Source: Candidatus Paceibacter sp.
GTDB lineage: Bacteria > Patescibacteria > ABY1 > S139-126
DNA: 64,000 nt
Reading direction: 5' to 3'
Assembly: GCA_020724865.1 (NCBI GenBank)
Contig: DYGA01000002.1
Coordinates: 1-64,000, forward strand
The notes beneath the pieces were generated by a model, which worked only from the letters and a program-made list of their open reading frames with translations, ran no database searches and was not told the origin of the DNA. The first letter of the stretch is position 1. The number at the start of each line of letters is the position of its first letter. Both the position numbers and the translations under genes were made by a program. This document shows, piece by piece, positions 8,977 to 16,248 of this stretch.

Positions 8977-9149
8977 TTAATATTATTCCGCCAGTTTTTG
9001 ATTAGTTTAATATTATCTTGCGGGTTTCTTCAGTTGATAGAGGTTGGGAAAGACTAAATGTTTTTACCAACGGCTGTATCAGCCAGTTGCTCTATCCTCG
9101 AAGTTACCTCGCGGGAATTCGTTCTTTTATTAGTTTAATATTATTCCGC
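8977..9149 (+). repeat. Three copies of a TTAATATTAT motif around tRNA-Asn
   Basis: TTAATATTATTCCGC occurs at 8977-8991 and again at 9135-9149, where it runs into the first bases of tRNA-Asn. A third, slightly changed copy (TTAATATTATCTTGC) is at 9007-9021. The spacing suggests that the tRNA leader has been partly duplicated. Confidence 0.7.
9018..9115 (+). ncRNA. Structured leader element with antisense match to tRNA-Asn
   Basis: This gap holds a branched fold rather than a gene. GATAGAG (9036-9042) pairs with CTCTATC (9090-9096). Inside it are GTTGG/CCAAC (9043-9047 with 9067-9071) and GGCTG/CAGCC (9072-9076 with 9080-9084). CTTC/GAAG closes the outside. Bases 9081-9094 (AGCCAGTTGCTCTA) are the exact complement of tRNA-Asn bases 9164-9177. 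It is not a recognisable T-box. A decayed inverted tRNA copy is the alternative. Confidence 0.4.
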
Positions 9150-9220
9150 GGTAGCTCAGTCGGTAGAGCAACTGGCTGTTAACCAGTGGGTCGTCGGTTC
9201 GAGTCCGACCCGCGGAGCCA
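9145..9220 (+). tRNA. tRNA-Asn (GTT)
   Basis: 76 nt. Acceptor TCCGCGG/CCGCGGA, D arm GCTC/GAGC, anticodon arm ACTGG-CTGTTAA-CCAGT with anticodon GTT, T arm GTCGG-TTCGAGT-CCGAC, discriminator G and an encoded CCA. A terminator hairpin follows. It borders the accessory operon and could be its integration site, but I found no second copy of the 3' end at 16 kb. Confidence 0.97.
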
Positions 9221-9231
9221 TTGTGCACGAA

Positions 9232-9254
9232 CAGAGGTCAAAGCCTCTGTTTTT
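9232..9254 (+). terminator. Terminator after tRNA-Asn
   Basis: CAGAGG pairs with CCTCTG around TCAAAG, followed by five T. Confidence 0.8.
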
Positions 9255-9280
9255 GCTTTGTTTTAGGAAAATATTTATTT

Positions 9281-9326
9281 TGACAAATTTTGTCACTTTT
9301 GACAATAAGATTGTTAAGTCTATAAT
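9281..9326 (+). promoter_or_regulatory. Promoter and palindromic operator of the accessory operon
   Basis: TTGACA (9299-9304), a 16-nt spacer and TATAAT (9321-9326) form a near-consensus promoter. Just upstream, TGACAAA-T-TTTGTCA (9281-9295) is a perfect palindrome, and the -35 repeats its half-site. Binding by the small HTH protein encoded 14 nt downstream would give autoregulation. That is an inference from position. Confidence 0.7.
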
Positions 9327-9339
9327 TAAAGATAATAAT

Positions 9340-9531
9340 ATGAAAGATAAATTCTTAACCATTAAAGAAGTTGCCGATTACCTGCGAGTGAGCGAGCGTT
9401 CCGTGCTTCGCTATATTGAAGCGGGACGCTTGAAAGCAATTAAAGTCGGCTATTGGAGGGTAAAGGAGAGTGATTTGCAATATTTTATTAATCAGAATTC
9501 AAATGAATTGAAAAAGAAAAGACGTAAATAA
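9340..9531 (+). CDS. Small excisionase/MerR-like HTH DNA-binding protein
   Basis: 63 residues. The sequence FLTIKEVADYLRVSERSVLRYIEAGRLKAIKVGYWRVKESDLQYFI is a complete HTH_17 (excisionase-family) winged helix with a Lys/Arg-rich tail. I chose the ATG at 9340 because upstream codons reach back towards the tRNA and have no domain; that places the start about 14 nt after the -10, so the leader is very short and has no SD. It is first in the operon, 3 nt before the methyltransferase, the usual place for a restriction-modification control protein. It could equally be a relic excisionase. Confidence 0.85.
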   Translation: MKDKFLTIKEVADYLRVSERSVLRYIEAGRLKAIKVGYWRVKESDLQYFINQNSNELKKKRRK

Positions 9532-9534
9532 TTT

Positions 9535-10377
9535 ATGGAAACTAAGGCTAAAAAAATTCTATCTTTTATAAAAGCAAAACCCTATTTTTCCGAAGGTAAT
9601 TTTGTTTTATATCATTCGGATTATCTACCGATCTTGGAACAGCTTCCAGATAATTCAATTGATATGATTTTTGCCGATCCGCCATATAACCTCTCAAACG
9701 GAGGATTTAGTGTTCATGCTGGCAGACGAGTAAGCGTTAATAAGGGCGAATGGGACAAAAGTAAAGGTTTCCAAAAAGATTTGGACTTTCATATTGCTTG
9801 GATTCGGGCTTGTTATAGAGTTCTTAAACCTCACGGAACAATTTGGATTAGTGGAACTTATCACTCAATCTATCAATGTGGTTATGCGCTCCAACTAAGC
9901 GGCTACCATATCTTAAACGATATTGCTTGGTATAAACCCAATGCATCTCCAAATTTGAGTTGCCGTTATTTTACTGCCAGTCACGAGACACTATTATGGG
10001 CACGCAAAGAAAAAAAAGCAAAACATGTCTTTAATTATGAACAAATGCGGGCGTTTCGAAATGACCTTATTCATCGGCAAGGTAAACAAATGCGCTCAGT
10101 ATGGGCGATAGGAACCCCTAAACCAGAAGAAAAAATTTTTGGGAAGCACCCTACCCAAAAACCAATGGAGCTTTTGAAAAGAATTATTTTATCAAGTACA
10201 AATCCTGGTGATATAGTGCTTGATCCTTTCACTGGAAGTTCTACCACTGGCTTAGTAGCTTATCTTTACGATAGAAAGTTTATAGGGATTGATAATGAAA
10301 AAAAATATCTCGAGCTTTCCAAAAAGCGATTCAAGGATCTAATTAAACGCAAGCAAATGTTTAGTAAATTAATTTAA
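9535..10377 (+). CDS. DpnA-like adenine-N6 DNA methyltransferase (beta class)
   Basis: 280 residues. Catalytic motif IV DPPY is at residues 48-51 and the SAM-binding motif I (LDPFTGSSTTG, from about residue 229) comes later, the beta-class order. The block FSVHAGRRVSVNKGEWDKS resembles the DpnII-system second methyltransferase DpnA, which modifies GATC, also in single-stranded DNA. Conserved SGTYHSIY and FTASHETLLWA segments support the family. GATC specificity is inferred from this likeness and from the DpnII-like nuclease next door; no Dam-type partner (DpnM) is present. It protects self DNA from the nuclease. Confidence 0.92.
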   Translation: METKAKKILSFIKAKPYFSEGNFVLYHSDYLPILEQLPDNSIDMIFADPPYNLSNGGFSVHAGRRVSVNKGEWDKSKGFQKDLDFHIAWIRACYRVLKPHGTIWISGTYHSIYQCGYALQLSGYHILNDIAWYKPNASPNLSCRYFTASHETLLWARKEKKAKHVFNYEQMRAFRNDLIHRQGKQMRSVWAIGTPKPEEKIFGKHPTQKPMELLKRIILSSTNPGDIVLDPFTGSSTTGLVAYLYDRKFIGIDNEKKYLELSKKRFKDLIKRKQMFSKLI

Positions 10378-10382
10378 GCAAT

Positions 10383-11288
10383 ATGGCAAAAATACAATCA
10401 TATAAATCATTCTTTGGTTTTAATAATTCCGAACAAATCAGTGATGCTTTTATTGGATCTTTACTGTCTACCAATCGCACTTACGATTTCTTTGTAAATT
10501 GGGATAAAGTTAAGGCAAATGTAGAAAAATTCAAAGTTGAAATTGGGATTTTAGGAACGCTAACTCAATCAAAAAATTTTGATAGGGACTTAGAAAAAAT
10601 TCTCAAGGAGTATCCTAAAACGGTAAAAGTATTACCGCTTCTTGTTGCAATGCACGATGAAAAGTTTGATGTGCTGGAAGATATTAACAAAAATCAGGTA
10701 TATTGTTTTGACTGCACTAAGAATTTAACTCCAGCCGACATAAAAAAATTTATTCAATTCGTAAAGAAAAGCGGTATCCAGGAACTTTTCAAAACCATCA
10801 GAGTTCTTAATGATTATCTTTTGGGAGTAGAAGTAGGTTTGGATAGCAACGCACGTAAAAACCGAAGCGGTAGCTTTATGGAAAACGTAGTTGAGGAAGA
10901 ACTGAGAAATATCAGCAAACAGTTTAAGGATATCGAAATATTTCCTAAAGGAAAATTCAGCAAGCTCGAAGAGTATGGTGTAAAAGTTCCGAAGGAACTC
11001 AAGCACAGAACTCCTGATTTTGCGATAAAGAAAGGAACAAAACTTCTTTCGATGGAGGTAAATTTTTACAGCGGGCAAGGCTCAAAACCTCAGGAGATCG
11101 TTGATGCTTATATAAATCGGCAACGAGAGCTTCAAAATAGCGGTTGGCAATTTATATGGATTACTGATGGAAACGGTTGGCGACAAGGACAAAATCAAAT
11201 CAGAAAAGCAATTGAGCAGATGGATTTTGTATTAAATATTAACTTTATCAAAAGAGGATTTTTGAAACACATTTTAAGCGAAATGTAA
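10383..11288 (+). CDS. DpnII/MboI-family type II restriction endonuclease
   Basis: 301 residues. The N-terminal half has the family pattern around YDFFVNWDKVKANV and YPKTVKVLPLLVAMHDEKF. The catalytic part has Asp212 in HRTPDFAI and Glu225 in MEVNFYSGQGSK, that is D...ExN, where the family has Asn in place of the usual Lys of PD-(D/E)xK. It then continues FIWITDGNGWRQG. The predicted target is GATC when unmethylated. It lies 5 nt after the methyltransferase, so the pair is a complete type II restriction-modification system. Length and conserved residues look intact. Confidence 0.9.
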   Translation: MAKIQSYKSFFGFNNSEQISDAFIGSLLSTNRTYDFFVNWDKVKANVEKFKVEIGILGTLTQSKNFDRDLEKILKEYPKTVKVLPLLVAMHDEKFDVLEDINKNQVYCFDCTKNLTPADIKKFIQFVKKSGIQELFKTIRVLNDYLLGVEVGLDSNARKNRSGSFMENVVEEELRNISKQFKDIEIFPKGKFSKLEEYGVKVPKELKHRTPDFAIKKGTKLLSMEVNFYSGQGSKPQEIVDAYINRQRELQNSGWQFIWITDGNGWRQGQNQIRKAIEQMDFVLNINFIKRGFLKHILSEM

Positions 11289-11318
11289 TTGAGCATAAGT
11301 CGGAATATTTAGTAAATT

Positions 11319-11885
11319 ATGGACGATAAATCTTTACCACAATCTATTGGAGAAAATATTCTTCCGCCAGTGAGCTTAACAGATAAACAAGAGAATTTAT
11401 GTAAACGATTAGACGAGTGGTATAAGGGGAATGGATTAAAACACAAACCTTCGGATATGTTTCGAGGTGCTGTTTTTGCTATACGAAAAGAATGTGAGAG
11501 TAATCCAGATTTTATTTCACAGGCAGCAAACTCTTTAAGAGAGATTCTTTATCCTTTTCAAAGTGTTCACGTCAAAAAGATATCATATAAAAAAGCTGAC
11601 TCATTAAAAAATTTTGGCTCAGTTACTGTTAATGAGAATTTCTATAATAATAAAGTAAAGCCATTATGGAGACGTCTTAATGATATAGCACACCACGGAA
11701 TTGATCCTCAGGGGGATAAAAATTTTGATTTTTCTTCTTTTAATAAAGATGAATTTCAAAAACTTTTAGTGGAGTTTGAAGGAGTTATGGATGAAGCATT
11801 AATACGACAACTTGATGTACATCAAATGCTCGATGAAGTTTTGGCAATAAATCCCCAATCAATCAGGGAAATTGAAGAAAAATAA
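11319..11885 (+). CDS. HEPN-like helical protein, unknown function
   Basis: 188 residues, predicted all-alpha, no signal. The segment KPLWRRLNDIAHHGID has Arg118/Arg119 followed by His125/His126, matching the R-x(4-6)-H pattern of HEPN RNases and nucleotidyl-transfer partners. The earlier AANSLREILYPF helix is typical of the same fold. I cannot assign a named family, and the motif is short, so chance is possible. It sits between the restriction nuclease (30 nt gap) and the 1003-residue protein (5 nt gap). That position suggests a toxic effector or an accessory subunit of the large protein. Confidence 0.7.
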   Translation: MDDKSLPQSIGENILPPVSLTDKQENLCKRLDEWYKGNGLKHKPSDMFRGAVFAIRKECESNPDFISQAANSLREILYPFQSVHVKKISYKKADSLKNFGSVTVNENFYNNKVKPLWRRLNDIAHHGIDPQGDKNFDFSSFNKDEFQKLLVEFEGVMDEALIRQLDVHQMLDEVLAINPQSIREIEEK

Positions 11886-11890
11886 TTAGT

Positions 11891-14800
11891 ATGGATAAAC
11901 AAGCAATAAAATTTAATCCAGAGAAGATTCGAGATCTCATTGGCTTAAATTTTGATGCACGACAATATTTTTTTACAAAAGCCAACGAAAATTGGCTTGA
12001 TTGGCTTTGGAATAATGGATTATTGGATGTAATCAAACAAAAAGCTGAGGATCCAACACGATATGGATATCGAACTCCAGAACTGAATTATCTTGTAAGA
12101 ATGGCGGAAAAAAAACCAAAAGAAGTTGCAGATATAATGCTTTCAGTGGTTATTTCAAAAGATAATTTTAATCCCGAAGTTATCGACCAATTTTTGAGAA
12201 TTTGCAGTTCTTTGCCAGCAGAGCAATTAGCGAGAATAGTACCGAAAATTCGCGATGAGGGCTGGGTGCAACTGATGAGTATATTTAATCAATGGGGTTT
12301 TGAGTATGAAAAAATATTCCAAACGCTTGCCGTCGCTAAGGACTATGAGAGTATTTTGACTCTCGCCGAAGCGGTGCTTGCCGTAAAGACAAAAGAAGAA
12401 TATAAGCAAACTTCTCATGGTTATTTATCGGACAATCCTTTTTATTTCACTGACCTTTCATATACAAAAGTCTTTGAATGTTTAGTGGCTGTAGACGATC
12501 AATATCTTGAAAAGGCATTGGAAATTACAACAAGAGTGATGGCGACAATCGTGCTTTTGGGCGAAGATGCCGAGAAAAATGAAGTGTTTCAGATTCATGA
12601 ACCTTTTTATCTTTTTGATGTTGATTTCTTTTCTTTGGAATTGGGCGATGAAAAACATCATTCAGACCGAGAAAACGTCAAAGATTTAGCGGCAACCATT
12701 AAAGCACTTACTCGAAGATTAATTGGTAACAATTGCGACAAATCAGAATTGATTAAAGAGGTTTATAAAAAATATATTCAAACTCTACCAGAAAGCAGGT
12801 CGATGTGGCGACTGCGTCTTTTCGTTTTGAGTTTGTGCCCAAGCACCTTTCAAATAGAATTGAGACAATCTTTCTCAAGATTATTTGAGGTGATGGATGT
12901 TGGTAAGCATTATTACGAAATTGAATCTGGAACAGAATATAAGAAAGCCCTTAAACAGAGCTTTAGTGTTTTGGATTCTACTTATCAACGTGAATATGTT
13001 TCTAATGTCTTTAAGCATTTCGGGCAAAGCCGTGAAGACAAAAAAGAGGAACAATGGTATAAGCGTGATGGCTGGCAGATTCTTTCCAGTATTTGTGATT
13101 CTTTAATTCAAGAAGAAAAAGAAGATTGTGAAAAAGTATTTGGTAAAAAATGCGATCCTGCTTTTGAACCCGAACCGTCCATTGGGAAAATAGTGAGTGG
13201 TTTTGTAAAGCCGAGAGCCGCAATTTCTCAGGAAGAATTTGGTAAACTTTCCATTGCTGATATTGCCAAAAAATTAAGAGAAGATTGGAAACCAGAAGCT
13301 TTAAGGAAAAAGAATACAAGCGATGATTTTTTGTATCCTCTGAATGCCGAAGGCGTTGGAGAACAATTACGTGCTGATATTGCTAAACGATTACAGGACT
13401 ATGTTCAAAACGCTAATTTATTCTTTGAGAGAGATGTTCTTGATGAGCATTATACCTATTCCTTCTTTCGGGGTGTTCAGGAAGCTATACGTTCCGATAA
13501 AACAAAGGCAGCAAGTGCCCAGTGGGATAAGCTGATTGAAACTTTTGTTGCTATTAAGAATTCGGGAACTATAAAAGCCTTTGATCATAAAATCAGAGAG
13601 CGAGAAAAATTTGATGCCTGGCTTTCAAGTTGGACTGGTGTGCACTCTGCGATGACCGATATTTTACAGGAATTATTGAATGAAACTGAAGGGAAAATCA
13701 TTATAGATTTTCCAAAATATCGCAACCAGCTTTTTGAGACTATAAGCTATCTTTTAGCGTATCCTGACCCAGAACCGCAAGATGAGGAATTGAAAACAGC
13801 AATCATGAAGACCCACGCTCCTGGCAATAAAGAAGAGTATTTTGTTAGCGATCCATTTACGATGGCAATCAATACAGTACGCGGTCGCGCGTTCCAGGCT
13901 TTTGTATTATTTGTTTACCAAGACGGAAAGCAATTCAAAAAAGAAGATAAAATTAAAATTGCTTCTGATGTAAAAGAGTTATATGAGGAAGTTTTAAGAA
14001 AAGAGAACACTCGCGCCTTGATGTTTATGTTCGGTCACTATCTGCCTTCTTTTTACTTTCGTGATATAGAATGGACTCACAAACTTTTACCTCAAATCTT
14101 TCCAGAAGAAACAACTAAAAAACATCTTTACCTGGCTGCCTGGGAGGGTTATCTTACTAATAATCTTTACGAGGAGATATTCTTCGATCCAGAATTTCAA
14201 AAATTATACGAGAGAGGATTAGTTTTGACTGGCAGTGAAGATCCAAAACGCAAATATTTCAAAAAACCAGATGAAGGAATCGCTATTCATTTGGCGTTGG
14301 CATTTGTTGTCTATCACAAAAAATTTGGATTTGACCACCCTCTTTTTGAGAGATTCTGGAAACAAAATACTGAACGACAAAGCGAATTCATTAGTTTTAT
14401 TGGGCGGATGTTTGTCTCTGGTGATAACGCTCGTGTAAATGAGCAGTTGAAAAAAGACCCAGAAATTAAAAAGAGATTAACTGAATTCTGGGAATGGTTG
14501 CTTAAGAATTATAATGACCCGAAACTATTTGTTGAGTTTGGATTTTGGGTGAATCTTGAGAAAAAAATTTTTGAGCCAGTTTGGCTGGCTAAACAAATAA
14601 AGGCGACCTTAGAAAAAACTAAGGGAGTATTGGAATTGGATTATGCTCTCACCAAGTCTATTAACGAATTGGCTAAAGCCGCGCCCAAAGATACATTGGA
14701 AATCGCCCGTTTGTGCTTGTTTGAAGGCGGGGTACGTGACGGTAAAATGCGCATGCTATTTATGTACTACGAGGAATGGTTTGAGGCAATCAAAATTCTC

Positions 14801-14902
14801 TATGAAAATATCGAAACAAAAGACGATACTTATAAACTTATCAACGATTTGATTCGTGAAGGAGGGAGTACTTTTTGGAAATTAAAAGAGGTTATAAACT
14901 AA
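11891..14902 (+). CDS. 1003-residue helical-repeat-like protein, possible defence sensor
   Basis: A very large, almost wholly alpha-helical soluble protein with no signal peptide and no membrane segment. I see no Walker A, DEAD, TOPRIM, TIR or nuclease motif. Its texture (amphipathic helix pairs, many Trp/Phe/Tyr, for example LTEFWEWLLKNYNDPKLFVEFGFWVNLEKK) resembles the helical solenoid halves of STAND-type antiviral sensors without the NTPase. It is the fifth gene of the operon, with 5-6 nt gaps on both sides. A role as scaffold or target sensor for the flanking HEPN-like and Mrr-type proteins is inference. No frameshift is visible. Confidence 0.85.
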   Translation: MDKQAIKFNPEKIRDLIGLNFDARQYFFTKANENWLDWLWNNGLLDVIKQKAEDPTRYGYRTPELNYLVRMAEKKPKEVADIMLSVVISKDNFNPEVIDQFLRICSSLPAEQLARIVPKIRDEGWVQLMSIFNQWGFEYEKIFQTLAVAKDYESILTLAEAVLAVKTKEEYKQTSHGYLSDNPFYFTDLSYTKVFECLVAVDDQYLEKALEITTRVMATIVLLGEDAEKNEVFQIHEPFYLFDVDFFSLELGDEKHHSDRENVKDLAATIKALTRRLIGNNCDKSELIKEVYKKYIQTLPESRSMWRLRLFVLSLCPSTFQIELRQSFSRLFEVMDVGKHYYEIESGTEYKKALKQSFSVLDSTYQREYVSNVFKHFGQSREDKKEEQWYKRDGWQILSSICDSLIQEEKEDCEKVFGKKCDPAFEPEPSIGKIVSGFVKPRAAISQEEFGKLSIADIAKKLREDWKPEALRKKNTSDDFLYPLNAEGVGEQLRADIAKRLQDYVQNANLFFERDVLDEHYTYSFFRGVQEAIRSDKTKAASAQWDKLIETFVAIKNSGTIKAFDHKIREREKFDAWLSSWTGVHSAMTDILQELLNETEGKIIIDFPKYRNQLFETISYLLAYPDPEPQDEELKTAIMKTHAPGNKEEYFVSDPFTMAINTVRGRAFQAFVLFVYQDGKQFKKEDKIKIASDVKELYEEVLRKENTRALMFMFGHYLPSFYFRDIEWTHKLLPQIFPEETTKKHLYLAAWEGYLTNNLYEEIFFDPEFQKLYERGLVLTGSEDPKRKYFKKPDEGIAIHLALAFVVYHKKFGFDHPLFERFWKQNTERQSEFISFIGRMFVSGDNARVNEQLKKDPEIKKRLTEFWEWLLKNYNDPKLFVEFGFWVNLEKKIFEPVWLAKQIKATLEKTKGVLELDYALTKSINELAKAAPKDTLEIARLCLFEGGVRDGKMRMLFMYYEEWFEAIKILYENIETKDDTYKLINDLIREGGSTFWKLKEVIN

Positions 14903-14908
14903 AATCAT

Positions 14909-15613
14909 ATGCAAATTAATTTTTGGGAAATAATTAAAAGTTCGTTGTCTATCTTGTGGACACTGTGGCCGCTTTGGGCAGTTTTGTTGGCAATTGTTGT
15001 TATTAGGTTATTCTTTTATTGGCTTGATTTGGAGATAGATAATTGGCACATTCGCCGAAAATTCAGAAAAGGAGAAAAATGGCGCTCGGATCGTGATTTG
15101 TTGCAATGGCTTCGTGGCATGAAGCCATCGGAATTTGAAGATTATATCGCTGATTTGTTTTCGCGGCTTGGCTACAAAGCAAAAGCAGTTGGCGGATCGC
15201 ATGACGGAGGCGTCGACGTTGTTATTGAAAAAGACGGAGTAAAAAGCTACATCCAATGCAAGAAGTTTATAACATCAGAAGTAACAGTCGGCGATGTCAG
15301 AGATTTCTATGGCGCTTTGGCTGACCATATTGCCAACGGAAAGGCATATTTTATTACCACAAATAAATTTACACTTGAAGCTGAGAAGTTTGCTGAGGAT
15401 AAGCCAATTGAACTTATAGACGGATACAAACTTATTCGGTATATCAAAATGGCTAAAAAGGACAAAGATGAAATAAAGGAAACTCCTCAGGTTTGCCCCC
15501 GCTGTGGCGGAAATTTAGTGAAAAGAACTGGCAAGTTTGGAGTATTTTACGGATGTTCTAACTATCCGAAATGTGATTATACGATTAATCAGAACAAAAA
15601 AACATTTTTATGA
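14909..15613 (+). CDS. Membrane-anchored Mrr-type nuclease with topoisomerase-like zinc ribbon
   Basis: 234 residues. One hydrophobic helix (about 15-38) is followed by an Mrr_cat restriction fold (about 72-180) with GGVDVVIEKDGVKSYIQCKKF, giving Asp103, Gln116 and Lys118 of the D-QxK catalytic set. A C-terminal zinc ribbon of the topoisomerase I type follows, with Cys196, Cys199, Cys216 and Cys222. The layout places a DNA-cutting domain on the cytoplasmic face of the membrane, as in several defence nucleases. Mrr family members cut modified or foreign DNA. It starts 6 nt after the large protein, and its stop overlaps the next start. Confidence 0.9.
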   Translation: MQINFWEIIKSSLSILWTLWPLWAVLLAIVVIRLFFYWLDLEIDNWHIRRKFRKGEKWRSDRDLLQWLRGMKPSEFEDYIADLFSRLGYKAKAVGGSHDGGVDVVIEKDGVKSYIQCKKFITSEVTVGDVRDFYGALADHIANGKAYFITTNKFTLEAEKFAEDKPIELIDGYKLIRYIKMAKKDKDEIKETPQVCPRCGGNLVKRTGKFGVFYGCSNYPKCDYTINQNKKTFL

Positions 15614-15936
15614 AAGAAAGTATCAAGCAAAAATTAAAGTTAAGGTTAAAAATGGCAGGGTTTATATTATCTTTAGTGGGTTGGTTTTTGCTTGTTGTTG
15701 TCCCGCTTGAATTTGCGGGAATCAATCTCTCTGGCTTAGAAGGTTTTGTTGAAACATCAGCTTTTAAGTGGGGATTAAAAATCTTTGTTATTATTGCCCT
15801 TATCTTTTTGATTAAGGGTCAGAGTATTGTTGAGGGCATCATTGAAAAACATAATTGGCTAAAGTTGACTCTGAAAATAATTTTCTGGGGCGGTGCAATT
15901 GGCTGGATTGTTGGACTGGGAAGTTTGTTAATCTGA
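15610..15936 (+). CDS. Small membrane protein, last gene of accessory operon
   Basis: 108 residues with three hydrophobic segments (about 14-34, 52-70 and 84-106) and a basic start (MKESIKQKLKLRLKM). The start codon overlaps the stop of the nuclease gene (ATGA), implying translational coupling. Family unknown. Position suggests a membrane partner of the anchored nuclease, perhaps a pore or anchoring subunit, but nothing in the sequence proves this. Confidence 0.75.
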   Translation: MKESIKQKLKLRLKMAGFILSLVGWFLLVVVPLEFAGINLSGLEGFVETSAFKWGLKIFVIIALIFLIKGQSIVEGIIEKHNWLKLTLKIIFWGGAIGWIVGLGSLLI

Positions 15937-15946
15937 GAAATAGTAA

Positions 15947-16060
15947 GTAGTATGGCGAAATAGTCTATTTCTCGGCAAAGCCCCTCAAATCTGGAATGTG
16001 AATATATTCAGTTTGCCGCTGAATTATCGTTCTAACGCTGTTCACAATGTTGAGCCATAA
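15947..16060 (+). other. Open stretch in the 311-nt gap, possible coding remnant
   Basis: The gap between the accessory operon and the next promoter has one frame without stops for 37 codons, reading WRNSLFLGKAPQIWNV and ending in HNVEP-stop. It has no start codon or SD. It could be the tail of a deleted gene, for instance of the mobile element that brought the operon. I do not recognise the family. The rest of the gap is a terminator and a promoter. Confidence 0.2.
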
Positions 16061-16061
16061 A

Positions 16062-16092
16062 AAAATAATGAACTTAGGTTCATTATTTTTTT
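16062..16092 (+). terminator. Terminator after the accessory operon
   Basis: AATAATGAAC pairs with GTTCATTATT around TTAG, followed by T7. Confidence 0.85.
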
Positions 16093-16144
16093 GTTTGTTA
16101 TTGGTAATTTTTTTAAAACTTTTAATTTTTTTATTTAAAAATGG

Positions 16145-16173
16145 TTGACAAAATCGAAAAAATGTGCTATACT
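16145..16173 (+). promoter_or_regulatory. Consensus promoter for the 16249 gene
   Basis: TTGACA (16145-16150), exactly 17 nt, TATACT (16168-16173). About 24 of the first 29 bases, including the A-rich spacer, recur at 27219-27247. Confidence 0.85.
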
Positions 16174-16248
16174 ACTAAGTTATTCAAGTTAAAATAGCAC
16201 ATTGAAAATTAAATAGTTATTAAAAAATAATATAAAAAGGAGCTAGTA

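Noticed and set aside
9018..9115. T-box riboswitch or intact second tRNA upstream of tRNA-Asn
   Set aside because: No T-box sequence or antiterminator, and the minus-strand tRNA-like reading lacks a proper acceptor stem, D arm and T33.
9156..9362. Minus-strand frame reading RVGLEPTTHWLTASCSTD
   Set aside because: This is the antisense translation of tRNA-Asn, a well-known false protein; the tRNA explains it.
13011..13319. Minus-strand and alternative-frame ORFs inside the 1003-residue gene
   Set aside because: They lie wholly inside a long intact frame and have implausible composition.
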